Below are positions 34,930 to 46,600 of a stretch of DNA of 64,000 nucleotides, piece after piece. The DNA comes from Taudactylus pleione (lineage: Eukaryota; Chordata; Amphibia; Anura; Myobatrachidae). Where the stretch lies: contig JAUIMM010000088.1 of the NCBI GenBank assembly GCA_031769625.1, forward strand, positions 9,677,501-9,741,500, written 5' to 3'. Position 1 is the first letter of the stretch, and each line of letters opens with the position of its first letter. Below the pieces are notes generated by a model. It searched no databases. It was not told the DNA's origin and saw nothing but the letters and a program-made list of their open reading frames with translations. The position numbers and the translations under genes are program-made.

Positions 34930-35500
34930 ATGCTGGGCATACACTGGCAGAAAGAATGCCTGTCAGACTGACATACATTTTTGGGGAAAATCAATTGTTT
35001 TTTTTGGGCGCCCGATGGAGCAATTCAATTGTTGCTCCGATTTGGCACGAATACCGTAGGCACACACATCTCTGCTCGCAGTCTCCTGCGGTGGCAAGCA
35101 GAAATGTGCAAAACATCCAATTTATGCGCCCAAGCTGCACTTTTCGCATCGTGTCCATTAGTTTAGACAGGTTTAGCCACTTTGCATGGCTATACCCGAT
35201 GGTTTTGGGTGTGACAACCGCAATAATTAATGGGAACCCAAAACAATTGAATTGCTCCGTCGAGTACCCATTAATTATCGCCGCCCAAAAAACAATTGAA
35301 TCGCTCCCTTTATCTGACAGCCTGTAACCCAGCAGATACCGTGGCGATGCACTGTGAGCTATCTCACAGTGTATGGCCACACAATACATCTGGCTTCCTC
35401 CCCTTGGGAGGAGACATTTCCCCACCCCACCTCTGTGAAGGAACAGGTGAAATGTTGGTCGGCCGTGGCAGCTTACACACTGCCTGATGTGTCTGACTTG
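34930..35500. mobile_element. MITE remnant interrupted by a second MITE
   Basis: GCTGGGCATACACTGGCAG on the left and AGCTTACACACTGCCTGATG on the right suggest an outer GTACACAC-type element. The outer boundaries are uncertain. Confidence 0.4.
34983..35310. mobile_element. MITE with AATTGTTTTTTGGGCGCC ends, copy 2
   Basis: The left GGGGAAAATCAATTG...TTTTGGGCGCC and the right CGCCCAAAAAACAATTGAAT are inverted. Internal blocks (AGAAATGTGCAAAAC, TTTAGCCACTTTGCATGG) parallel 5507-5820. Confidence 0.65.
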
Positions 35501-37028
35501 CAATTCCTAAAATATCGCATTGGATGGACATGCTGGACGATGCGGCAATTTTGTAATAGGTCGCCCAAATATGCAGTACAATTATGTGGGCAATGCGCCG
35601 ATATTATTACAGCAAACCGTTCTCTTATTTCACTGTATTCCTGCGAATAGATTGCAGCTTAAGGATTCTGAAAATATTAATAGTAGATGAAAGGGATTTA
35701 GATGCCCTTGCTGTATTTCATCAGCGTCTACATGCCCATTCACAACCCCATCTCACTCAGCCCCCAAAGCACAAGGATTTATATAAGTTCAATTCAACTT
35801 GGTCGGTAAGCCTACGGCTAGTCGGTACTCTGCACAGTGCAAAGAGATTCAATTCAGTATGAGCCCCTTGTTATGAATGCAGAATGTTTCTCTGGACTCA
35901 ATATCATCTGCAACATAGGAACCAAAGTTATGGTCCTGTGTTCAAGTTTTTGTCATCTACCCGCTCCATGAAATATGTTGTTGGCGTCTGTGTAAAAGAT
36001 GGCAAAGGCTCTGGCATTGTGTCATAGTCACTGATGTAATCTGCGCAGGTGCTGGTGACATATTTCCGGCCCGTCCTGCGGATCGGCTAAAGTGCATTGC
36101 TCTATCTGCACCCATCATAGCTACACGTACTGATTAGCTGATGACTGCCCATACACTTGTAGTAGGGACAGACCAAAATCTGATTGCAGTGATAATATAA
36201 AGGATAGTGCACCCATACAGTGGTCTGGCTACTTCAGTTAGAGACAAGCCCACCTTAACCTCATCATCCTTAGTGAGAAAAGACTCCTGTAGGTGGCACT
36301 CCCATAACAGCACAGGCATTAGTGATATCAAGGGCTGCTGCAAAAGGGAGTAGGCAATATACTGATACATAACTCATTCTGCAAACGATACATGTTTTAT
36401 ATGGCTGTTCCTAGTTTTATATAGGCACTCCGGGTCGGATAACCATGAGAGCTGAAATTTCAAGCCTTCTTATCAGAATAGGCCCCGGGAGTAAAACTTA
36501 AATATATGAATATGTTATCCATATGTTAGTCGGCACGTGATATTCTGAGCTCTGCATAATATACGGCTATTATAGATAATGGGACTCTTCCACTGACCAC
36601 ATGATAATGATCTTCCATTGTAAACAGTTTTGATGACACTATGATGCAGTTTTTTTAGTGTCTAAATACATGCCTATTCCTAGACAGCCACGCTTGTGAC
36701 GTTTGCATAAGTACCCTGGATCAATCACCCCTATAATGTCCTCTTCTAAATATAGCTTCAGTTCTTTGGAAAAAATGCTGTCAATCCATTTAAATTTTGA
36801 ATTAGCCAGCGCCTCCTTCTGTGTTAAGGAATCCCATGGCTTAACCAAAACCTCTTTCTATGCTCAGGAAGGGCCGATGAGATTTTTGTAAAGGCCCTGG
36901 TACGAGAGAAGGGTGCCTCACCAAGCATCGGGACGATGCACACCTCCTCATCAAAACCTTCACTGTGAACATTAAGCACACCGCACGTGGTCGGGCGACA
37001 CTCTGCGTCCATGGCTAGTCCAGACATA
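35501..37028. other. Mostly unclassified intronic sequence
   Basis: No gene is recognised. It includes one non-repetitive-looking minus-strand frame (36639-36848), listed separately. Confidence 0.45.
36639..36848 (-). other. Unrecognised minus-strand open frame, 69 codons
   Basis: The peptide has ordinary, mixed protein-like composition (for example LTQKEALANSKFKWIDS and KELKLYLEEDIIGVIDPG), unlike the repeat-derived frames around it. I do not recognise a family and see no convincing splice sites. It could be a decayed retroelement piece or chance. Confidence 0.25.
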
Positions 37029-37577
37029 GGGCCTGATTCAGAAAGGAACGCACGGATGCATACGCACGCAATTGGTCGATGTTCACAGTCTGTGCATGCG
37101 TCTGGGTCGCAGTGCGCAAACTGCTTACTGCGTCCGCAAAAGCGAGCGCAGTGAATGCTCAGACACAAGGAAAAGTGATTGTCAGGAAGTGCCATTGTGG
37201 GTGGATACGGGGAGTGGTCGGCCAAATGCAGGCGTGCCAATGCGTTCGGACCCTGTTACAGGGGCATGCATAAATTAGCCCGAGATGCCGGACACAGCCT
37301 GGCATCCCTCTGTGTGCAGGAAGTCTCTCAACTCCTGCGGCAGGGTCAGGTCTACCTTTATTCTGCGTGCGGATCCGATGTTACGCGATGTTCCTGATGG
37401 TTTCTCAACCTTGCACATCAGTACGGACGTCAGCAGAGGGTAAAGGGGGCGGAATTATGTAGTGCTGGGCGTCTGTATCTTTGTGCTGCGATTGCTGTGC
37501 GTATTCAGTCATTCGCATATTCTCGCAGCAGCCGGGTGCGTGCGTCTGCATTGTGCGCTCCTTGCTGAATGAGGCCC
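37029..37577. mobile_element. CCTGATTCAG-type MITE, TSD ATA
   Basis: A 549-bp element has ends GGGCCTGATTCAG and CTGAATGAGGCCC (12 of 13 paired), and ATA flanks both sides (37026-37028, 37578-37580). It is GC-rich and non-coding. The 3-bp duplication suggests PIF/Harbinger. Confidence 0.85.
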
Positions 37578-37764
37578 ATAGTTAATTAATACCCATGCAG
37601 GGGACAGGAGGATGATAAGGACGTTTTCAGAGTTAGGCGCATCACTTCTGTGATGTGGACTCACCCCATTCATGATGAGACCACGTCCCCTGTTCTGATC
37701 CAAGCTCACACCATTTTGGGAGGTATTATGTTTATTACTGTAGGTCTCCTTTATAGTGCAAATC

Positions 37765-37856
37765 TACATTTTATTAGCCTTTCTTTATTATACTGTGTTA
37801 ACCTTTCTTTATTATACTGTGTTAACCTTTCTTTAGTATACTGTAGCCATTTCTGC
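37765..37856 (+). repeat. Short tandem repeat, three units of about 29 bp
   Basis: TTAACCTTTCTTTATTATAC is repeated with small changes. Confidence 0.85.
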
Positions 37857-39463
37857 ATTTAATGAGGTTGCCCACCTGTGACCCTATAGCTTTCTTACAG
37901 TGTTTTGCACAAAACTTAGACCTATCTTTATGATGTGGTCTAAGTATTGACATATACACCGGTAATACTTACTTCCGTACATTTATCTCTTTTTATGCAC
38001 CCCAGGATATTATATAACTTTCCAGGCGAATCTATATAGAACATTGTGAAACGGTTTACATAAATGATTTTCTACATGCCAATTGCATGTAAATGGGGAA
38101 GATTCCCTTTTATTGACATTTTGATGAATAGGACACATACATGGAAATAATTTACAGCACTATATATTTTGTCATTATAGATGCAGAATGTTTTAAAAGA
38201 ACTATTACCATATCCAGTGCATTAATGTTATTAACAAGTCTTTTTCTATTTTGACCTCGTGTATCACATCACGTACTTTGTCACAAGCAACAAAACCGCT
38301 GTTTGCTATGAACAGCAATCATCTGATGCATCTCTTGAGACCTAGAATGTGTCAATATTAAAAGTTTGATTCAGGAGATAAAAGATCACTGTGGCCACAG
38401 TTCCATTAAGATGGATTAATGTTTTTCTTTGTAGGTAAAAAATAAGTTGTATTTAAAAAAAAGAGCAACATACAACATTTACCTTAGAATTATGAAATAG
38501 AAACAATTTAACATGCATAGGGATTACATTGAGAACTGTAGTGTTTCTCAATCAGTTTAATGCAATTTATATTATACATATATTTAACTACATACATATT
38601 GTGTGAGACACATGGCCCGCTGTCTATATACCTGAGGGGTAGGAATGCTGACTGCCCCCTCGGGGAACATGTTCTGACCTCACTGATGACGGGGTCATGG
38701 GGTCACCAGGGACCGGACAGGACTATGTACCTGAGGGTGTCAGGAAATGTGTCCAGCTAGACTCCACAGGGCAAATGTTACCCTTCATATACTGGAAACC
38801 ATCAACCCTGACCAACGGGGTGAGAGGGGAATTCTAAGGGCTTTGACCTTCTCTGAACAGTTTATTATTGACAAATAATGACTGTGTTGTAACACTGATT
38901 ATAATGGATCACTGCAAAATGCAAATGACATAAGTAGAGATACTATAGACGTATATGTGTCAATCTTAAAGTCAAATTAGTGCTTTACTTATACAAGGTA
39001 AATTAAACACTTCATGACCATACATGTGCCAATATGACCAGACCAATGCTAATCATTTTTAGTTGGGAAAATTAGATTTAATAGTTAGGACAAATTTTAC
39101 TTTAATTTGGTAGCACATTGGGTTAAATTTAGCTTATTTATTTGAATATTACAGAAAAGTGAGCAAACATAGGAAAGAAAATACACTTGTGCAAGATTTT
39201 ACTGCTTGTTATCATTATATAGGTACTGTAGCCCAAACATTATTCTGCTAATTATATTGTACACATTGTGATGTTTATAGTGATGGATACCATAATTAAA
39301 TTCTCAGCAAGGGTGTTTTAATAATATATTAAAACATTTATTGCTACATTTTACTATAACTCTAGTACATTTTAGTATTATTCAATATATTCAATCAATA
39401 AATGGTCTGTATGTGTGAGTTTTTTTTTTCTTTATTAGAACTTTTTTTTACACTATTAACGGT
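37857..39463. other. No gene recognised
   Basis: AT-rich, mostly unique-looking intron. A GC-richer patch at 38600-38760 has no coding signature. Confidence 0.55.
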
Positions 39464-39745
39464 ATCCAATTAGCAGCGATAAATTACGACACTGGCACTT
39501 ATCAGGGATATTTTTTTGGGACCAGTCGTGTCCCGAAAAATAATCCCCGAAAAGTGCTGTGTTTTGCCAGGGCAATGGCGAAAACACATAGGTCCGTGAA
39601 CTTTTCCCAGATCCTATGTGTTTTTGGCCAAATTATCCTATTTGCCCAAACAAATACAGTAGCATAGGGTGATAAAAAAATAGTCGAAAAATCCCAGTTT
39701 TTCACCCCTGAAAATATATCGGGGCTAATTAGATACTGGGGGTAA
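39464..39745. mobile_element. MITE with ATCCAATTAGC ends, copy 2
   Basis: The left end CGGTATCCAATTAGCAGCG and the right end GGGGCTAATTAGATACTGG are inverted. Internal blocks match 18327-18690. It directly abuts the next element. Confidence 0.7.
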
Positions 39746-40157
39746 ATCCGCAAATATTAAGTATCCCCTGATGTACTGTCCAGGGATCGCAGCTCCATTT
39801 CCGACAGCAGCCGCAACCCCCATATGTTTCTATGGGGGTTTCAAAGCTGTCAATTTACCAAGCTGTGGAATGTGTAACATTCTGGAGTTTGGCCCCCGCA
39901 GCTTATGCCATCGGAAGATGGCATTGTGTTGCTTTAGCCTATATGCTACACTTTGCAAAAATTACGAGAAGATGGCCACTGCACAAAGACCGCGTCACTC
40001 CAAGCACATCGAAGGGGCAGGCTCCTACTGGAGCTCCTGTCCTGTCCCTGCGTTGCAATTTAATACATCTTGGCGCTAATATCGCATGCTGCAATGGGAT
40101 CATGGGTGCTAATATCGTATTGCGTTGAGTATGTGAATATTGATAAATATGCCCCAT
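39746..40157. mobile_element. Diverged copy of the GGCCCATTTATCAA MITE
   Basis: TAAGTATCCCCTGATGTACTG, CCCATATGTTTCTATGGGGG, ATGCCATCGGAAGATGGCAT and the end TGATAAATATGCCCC parallel 20783-21237. The left end is lost at the junction with the preceding MITE. Confidence 0.65.
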
Positions 40158-42030
40158 AGACTGAAACTGTCACTTATACATTTGTTTATGTCCAAACAAA
40201 AGTACATTGATGTCCACAATCATCGAGAACAGATTTGCACAGGACAGAACTACTAATAGTTTTATGTCTCAGAATATGTGGGATCCAGGAAAGGCATGTG
40301 TTTTATTCTATGCAAAAAAATAGGTTGTTGGTAGACATCCAGATAAAACCCTCCAAAAGTTTCCTGTGACCCCCTGATCCAGCCTAAGGTGTGTGACATT
40401 CCAGCTCACGTACAGGTGAATCGACGCCTACCCTACCTCAGCATCAAGTTGGAATACTAGTATGAAAGGTCCTGACAAGACCTAACATAATAAATTATAT
40501 TCTATACACAACTGCCAATCATGCAATTGCAAGTCTGGGTGACATAATGAATTAAAATTTGGATGACGCATATGCGAGTTTCAAAAGCTGTGTGATCCGT
40601 TGCTTCCAAACTGTATAGGGCGTGCCGCCTTAACCCTGCAGTTAGACTTCCATGTCATTAATAAAGCTTACAGTATATTTAACAATGTGGCAGCTTGGCT
40701 TTGTAAATTACAGGTGTTTTTTTATAGCACTGAAAATGTGGCTAAAATTGTTTGTTATTTACGACGCATCATTATACACATCGTATGATATTTTAGCAAT
40801 TTATCTCACCATAGCAAAGTGCAGAAAGCTTTCTACTAGTATTTATTGTCACACATGAGAAATCTGAAGCGTTCTATAGCTAATTTGCTGAGCAAGAGCT
40901 GTGACATCATTACTAACTGAGCTGCAGAAGCCATTGTTAGAGGAAGGAACAGAAGCCACACACTACTATGCAAATGTGTCAGAACAGACAAACAATAGGC
41001 CTGTATATGTTATATCATAAATATACTGGTGGTGGAGGTGGTGTATATTCAGAGAGTAATGGTTAATTCCTCTATAAAACACAGGGAGGTAGCTAGAAGC
41101 CAGCTGGGAGTGAGTGACAGTCCTTTAACTAGGCAGCTTCCTGTACTTGTCCTGATCTGTATGTTGCAATGGGCAGAGTGCCAATCAACACCCCTTTGAG
41201 CCTGTCCTGGCAAGTTATTCATACCCGAGGACATGTCGGCACGGCACACAGCCAGCCAGGGGCGAGACGTAGAAAAAGTGTTAACAGGGAGAACAAGAGG
41301 CAACGGCACTGTGGGAGGAGGAAAGGTAAATGGGGGAAGAATGATCAGAGACGAGGAACAAGGAGAAATAAATACATGACAGACTATAATGTATGGAAGA
41401 AGCTTGCAGATGGATTTACATACAGTATGTGACAAAGGGACGTATATCAATTTTCAGGTTTTACACCAGATAATTGTGACTTCTTATCGCAGCAATAAAA
41501 AATAAACATTTACCTGAATGTATAAAAAAACACAGGCAGGGGCTGAGAAAGGAGCCCGTCCCTGCGATGTGTTAGGACTTAGGAGTGAACGCATTAGTGG
41601 TCACTTCACTACTATATCGGGACCCCGCAGTGTATTCATGGTCTACTGACCACACATGTGCCGCGGGCAACTGGTGTTTTTTTGTTGGAATATGCCGCAA
41701 ATATTGAATTAGAAATAGGCCCCCAAAAAATGCAGAACCTATGAAGACACAGAGGAGGAAAAGGATGGAAAGAAATGCAGTCACGTTAATAAAAGAGGAA
41801 AATGTTGATTATAGCAGACACTTGAGGATAAAACAAACATTCACTTCCATGTTATTATGGTTTTTCTTTATTAGTATTTTTGTTCCTACTTACAGCTTTT
41901 TGTATATATAAAATGTATAAAATAAACAATTGCACATTGAAAGTGACAATGCAAATCTATACAGTAGGTACAGTATATACTGATAGAATGTGGTGACCGG
42001 CAATCTTATGAAATTGCAAATCACCTGTAA
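40158..42030. other. Low-copy intronic stretch
   Basis: I see no repeat ends here. 40860-41420 has more balanced composition, a TATA-like CTATAAAAC at about 41072 and a donor-like GGAAAGGTAAATGG at about 41320 on the plus strand. No coding frame is supported. It is the best candidate in the window for non-repetitive intron. Confidence 0.4.
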
Positions 42031-43174
42031 TGCCGAGTACACACTGAGATGACGGATCGGTCAACAGACCGATCTGCCGTCAGAGCAGTCGATTGGTAAA
42101 CTTATCAATAGGTCGCTCAAAATGTTTTTTTTTGTTTTATTTTTAATCTTATAATTTTTATTGAGTTTTCAAAACACACCCAAACAAAATAACAAAAGAT
42201 ACAATAAGCTAATAATATCAGCAGGCATAAAATATATAACACATAATAGTGCTCTGATTGAATAATACAGATATGAATAGCATAAATTCAGGTAAATAAT
42301 AGAAATATAGATCCTAGCCATCTCAAAGTGTGCAGAAGGTGCCGCGTGAACCCATAGGCGCCATCTGAGCCCACACGGACTAGAAGCTATCTAGGATAAA
42401 TTATATAAACAGACATATTGTCTAAACATTATATAATCTACACAAAATATCCCATCAGAATAAAATGCAAAAACAAAAACCATTCCATGCCTGCCAACAT
42501 ATCTAAATTATACAAATATATAAAGTACCTATCCCCCCCCCAAAAATCCCAAAACAAACCACCCTTAAAACCCCCCACCCTGTATGACCTAACCCCAATC
42601 TAGGTATACCTGGATCTCCTATACCCTTAACCCGTTACTAACTAACCAAATCTATCCATCAAATATCTAAAACCCCCCGCCCCCCTCCCTACTGAAAATA
42701 ATAAAACAGGGGCTAAAAACTGGATGGCCCTAAGCTAGTGGAGACCGACCCCAGCCCACAAGGCCTGAAAAATAAATTAAATCAAAAACAGATCCTTCCC
42801 TCCTCGACATAAAGACAGAAACAGAAATATAAAGATCATATATATATCGGGATTAAATCCCCTGTCACCTCCCAGCCAAAATATAAACAAAATAATATTT
42901 AAGTATATATATTCATATAAACATATATAAATTGTACAGGATAAATAATAATTGGCAGGGGCATTAGACTTAAATAACTAAACAGTAGTCATAACCGGGC
43001 TCCCAGATATCTAAAAAGGAATGAAATTCCTCAACTTATTGAAATGAAATATGGTACTTTTTTGGCATGAAAAATATAAACATTTAAAGAATCAGGATAT
43101 ATACTTGTATATCGGTGCAGAAAATGGCAAATCAAATAGATACGGCATCAAAAATATAACAAATACATTAGACT

Positions 43175-43535
43175 AATGGTGCGTACACACTGGGCGATTA
43201 AAGTGGACGACTGAACGATAACGATATCGTTATCGTTCAGTCGTCCACTTTATCGTCCATTTTTAACACAAAAAAGATGAACGATGACGACGACGCGCGT
43301 TCCCGCGGGTCGTTCGTCATCCTCGTTCATCGGGCTGACATGCAGGCCAACCTGACGACCTCATCAGGTTGCTGCATGTCAGGGAATGGGTGAGAGAGCC
43401 CGGCGCTGAACGATATCGCTAATGATATCGTTCAGCGGCTGTGCTCAATGTCATGAACGACATTGAGCACAGCCTGCCGGGGACACACTAGACGATATCG
43501 CTCAGGGAGCATATCGTCTAGTGTGTATGCACCTT
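43175..43535. mobile_element. Harbinger-like MITE nested in the L1-like element
   Basis: The ends AATGGTGCGTACACACT and AGTGTGTATGCACCTT are inverted. The interior contains a 54-bp perfect palindrome (43199-43252) and three further hairpins. Confidence 0.85.
43199..43252. repeat. Perfect 54-bp palindrome
   Basis: The halves 43199-43225 and 43226-43252 are exact reverse complements with no loop, centred on CGATATCG. It could extrude as a cruciform. Confidence 0.95.
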
Positions 43536-44064
43536 TAGGAGTACTAATCCGGCCAAGCCTCAGGTTCTGGCAAAATATTAAAAGCAAAAGGAGCTTTGGA
43601 CCAACCCACCCAAACACATGCAAAAGAGTACATAAAGAGTACATATATTGCTGGATTGTTGGAATCAGGATTTTCAGCATAGCGTATATGACAAAAAGAT
43701 GGGCTTTTTGGAGAGGCCCATAAGCTGCAAATTCAACGGTCTGGGATTTAGTTGCAACCTCAATGGAGGATATATCCATATATTGAGCCTGAAAAGCCGC
43801 ATACGATTCAGAATGTTCAGGGATTGGGAAAAAGTCAATCTTGGAAGAAAATGCAAGCACTGAGGAAGACAAATCCAGGAGCTGGTTGGTTGCTTGCAAA
43901 GTGGGGTCGCCATATACAGAAATCGAAGGAGAAGTTGGAGAAACAGTGAGGTACCGAACACTGTCAGCAAATGGCATCTGAGACAACCCGCTCCACGGTT
44001 TGATGGTGTTCAGGCAGCCATTAACAGAGGCATTACTTTTCCCCACGTCATGATCACAAGCCAC
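43536..44064 (-). other. Unrecognised reading frame in the L1-like element
   Basis: A minus-strand frame stays open for over 170 codons between the two nested MITEs, with a protein-like mix (for example SSIEVATKSQTVEFAAYG and SSVLAFSSKIDFFPIP). By position, after a GC-rich leader, it could be the remnant of L1 ORF1, but I recognise no coiled coil, RRM or zinc knuckle. Confidence 0.3.
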
Positions 44065-44088
44065 CTTTTCGGCTATCTGAGAAACAAT

Positions 44089-44388
44089 GGGCCTGATTCA
44101 GACCCGCTCGCGAGCGCTGAGCGCTCGCAAGCGGGTCGATGTTGCCCAAGTGATGTCAGTGGGAGTGCTCTCGGCTCTGATAGAGCCAAAAGCACTCCAG
44201 GGCTTGCGGCAGACGAGACCCTACCACAAGGGTCCCGTCGCAAGCCAGATGGTCGCGATGGTCTTGACCATCGCGACCATCATTTTGGCTGCTCGCTATA
44301 GCTGAGGGTGGTCACCCACAGCTATGCGAGCGGCCAGGAGGGCGCTCCAAAATGTAGGAGGGACGGCCCCGATTCAGAGCGAGCGCGG
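44089..44388. mobile_element. CCTGATTCAG-family MITE nested in the L1-like element
   Basis: It starts GGGCCTGATTCAGACCCGC and has the hairpins TCGCGAGCGCTGAGCGCTCG and GATGGTCGCGATGG...CCATCGCGACCATC. The right end is short (GATTCAGAGCGAGCGC). It is the same family as 27416. Confidence 0.78.
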
Positions 44389-45482
44389 GAAATCATAATG
44401 TGAATGAAGCAACTCAGAATGTAGATTCATCACCCGTGCCACAAGCCTCTCCTCTGAGCTGGCAATAGCTGTAAGGAGAAGTTCCATGATAGGATGTGAG
44501 GGCATAGCCACCTCAGCAGCTGAACGTAATAACAATAATATATTATAACAGGAAGTTAATGTAAAATATGGTATCGTTGTGGGTAAGCTGCAATGTCAGG
44601 AAGCAAGTGCAGGGAGGCAGACTGTAACGTGAGCTATGAGTCATAGAACTGTGCAGAGAGAAATAATCTAGCACATCAATAAGTACAACTGCACCTGCAC
44701 TCCAGGATATTACAGGAAAGCAGCAGAAGGTCCACCCTCAGTCCACAGGCCTTTAATGATTCAGAGGAGCACTATAGGATGATCATCCGCCTCCCCAACA
44801 ACTCAAGGCACTAACCGGCGGAGATTCGTTCTTATCAAAAGGAGCAGGAACAGCAGCACACTCTGAAGCCAACCACAAAATGGTGGGCGGGCCCGCGCTT
44901 CGCGGATCAACAGGAGCCCACAGACAACCGCAGAGCGACTGAAGCAGGGTCTTCCACCTTCCCACTAGTCCAGGACACCGACCAGGATGACAGGGAACTC
45001 AGTGCCCGAGCCAGGAGATGCAGCAGCCGCCGGAGGGAAATCCAAGATGGCGCCTGCGGTGATGAGACGCTGCAGAAGGAGACAGACTGCATCCACAGCA
45101 CAGCCACCAGAAAGAACAGGCTGCGCAATGGGTTCCAGGAGCGTGGAGAGGTAAGTATCCAGCTATGTGCCAAACCAGGAGTCCGGTCAGAGGGTACAGG
45201 ATGCTATTAACGGATATTTGGGCCCAGGAGCTGTAAAGTCAGCCTCCTTCTCCTAGCTCCTCCAGGCCACGCCACCCCAAAATGTTTTTGTAAACATATT
45301 TAAATTTGCCTGCTCAGTTGAGATGTCAGTGTTGGCAGTCTCTTCAGCCAGTGTACAGGTGGTCGGCAGATGCACAAATATATCTTTCAGATATATCTGC
45401 AGGGCCGACCTGAAATGCCTCACACATCGGGTGCACCCCCTCCCCCCAGTAATAGAACGATATATTGTTTGTCGGTTGAACA

Positions 45483-45610
45483 AGCCCTGATCCTCCCCCA
45501 AGTGCCTAGATCTAACCCTAGCCTAACCCTTACCGTCCTCTTCCGCAGCCTAACCCTAACCCTCCAATTAGTGCCTAACCCTAATCCTCATCCTAGCCTT
45601 AAACATTTTT
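45483..45610 (-). mobile_element. TTAGG-rich element, copy 6 (remnant)
   Basis: Only the C-rich core (CCTAACCCTAACCCTCC units) is left, followed by the short GTTGACC repeat. Confidence 0.55.
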
Positions 45611-45624
45611 TTGAAAAACAACCA

Positions 45625-45735
45625 TTTTTGTGTTGACCATTTGTCCCTGTTGACCTTTTGCACCGTCAACCAATTGTAAGTTGACCTTCTGTCCCTTTCA
45701 ACCTATTGCCTATTGCCTGTCGACCATCCAGATCA
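45625..45735. repeat. GTTGACC-type short interspersed tandem repeat
   Basis: Variants of GTTGACCATTTGTCCC and GTCAACCAATTG alternate in direct and inverted orientation, about six units. Confidence 0.65.
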
Positions 45736-45764
45736 CAGTCCACATTGAGGCAGGAGTTATCTCT

Positions 45765-45850
45765 GAATGTAAGCTCTCACGAGCAGTGCCCTCTTCTCTC
45801 ACGTGCTTCTCCTTCCCTTACTTATACAATCATTTACTCCTAACTCCCGA
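45765..45850 (+). mobile_element. L2/CR1-like tail fragment
   Basis: GTAAGCTCTCACGAGCAGTG and CCCTCTTCTCTC match 18985-19025. It is truncated by the next MITE. Confidence 0.45.
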
Positions 45851-46186
45851 AAGGTGCGCATCCACTACCCGACTATGGAAAGACAGTACGAATACGACAT
45901 CGTAATCGTACAGAGGTTCCTGATCCTCTGTAGTGCCTACACTGAATTATATGTCGTTTAGTGCAGACACCCTCCCTCAGCCCTGAAAGTGGTCAATCTG
46001 TTGTTATCGGCAGATTGACTGGCATGTTCAGGCGATGATTGATGCCGGAAACGACCAGCGGGAGAGAGCATCGCTGGTCGTTTCCGACAAAGTGCACGAT
46101 TTGTGCACGATTAATGAGCGTTTGAACGATTACGATGTCGTAATCGTTCAATCGCTCATTAAAATTGCCTAATGGATACGCGGCTT
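45851..46186. mobile_element. Harbinger-like MITE with AAGGTGCGCATCCACTA ends
   Basis: The ends AAGGTGCGCATCCACTA and TAATGGATACGCGGCTT are inverted. The interior CGACCAGCGGGAGAG...GCATCGCTGGTCG parallels 28180 and 54147. Confidence 0.78.
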
Positions 46187-46195
46187 AACACTTGG

Positions 46196-46600
46196 GGGGT
46201 ATTCAATTAGGTGCGAAACGTCAGTTTCTGCAGAAAAGTTTAGCCGGTGACGTAATTTCTCCATGCGAAAACTTATCCCCGTATTTAATTCCAAAGACTT
46301 TTTGCTGGTGCGGAAAGTCAATGCATTGGAATAGGCAAAAAAGATTTGCCTATGAAAGCTGTTGAAAAAAAGTGCAGAATTGGGGTTTTGGGGTGCAAAC
46401 TTGCGGAAACCACCCTGCACCCTTGGGACAGCACCCCAAAGGTAAACTGTGTCAAAAAAAGTAAAACAAAAACACCCCAAAAAAAGTACTTTCATTTTGG
46501 GGGCAAAAAAAACAAAGTTGGAGGAGAAACTTAAAAACTAGCGAAATACACTCCAGGGGGGTCCCCAAGTATGCCCCAGGTGTTTTGGCTAAAGACTGCT
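46196..46600. mobile_element. Left part of a longer MITE (partner at 62285-63294)
   Basis: GGGGTATTCAATTAGGTGCG, AAAGTCAATGCATTGGAATAG, CTTGGGACAGCACCCCAAAG and AAAACTAGCGAAATA recur in the same order at 62320-62590. The right part is missing. Confidence 0.6.

Larger units (their letters stand above)
42130..45277 (-). mobile_element. L1-like retrotransposon insertion, internally deleted, 12-bp TSD
   Basis: CAAAATGTTTTT occurs at 42118-42129 and again at 45278-45289. Between them, read on the minus strand, are a GC-rich leader (45277 to about 44400, starting GGTGGCGTGGCCTGGAGG), an unrecognised middle part, and an A/C-rich 3' part ending in CTCAATAAAAATTATAAG and oligo(A) at 42130. TSD plus poly(A) show target-primed reverse transcription. 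No reverse transcriptase or endonuclease is present, although both ends remain. Two MITEs are nested inside. Confidence 0.78.
42031..45430. mobile_element. Harbinger-like MITE split by an L1-like insertion
   Basis: TGCCGAGTACACACTGAGATG with palindromic GATCGGTCAACAGACCGATC lies left of the insertion. CAGCCAGTGTACAGGTGG and the palindrome AATATATCTTTCAGATATAT lie right of it. The right boundary is approximate. Confidence 0.55.

Noticed and set aside
38847..38863. TGTTCA-n4-AGGTCA-like direct repeat on the minus strand
   Set aside because: The spacing of four and one weak half-site do not fit a retinoic acid response element. There is no supporting context.
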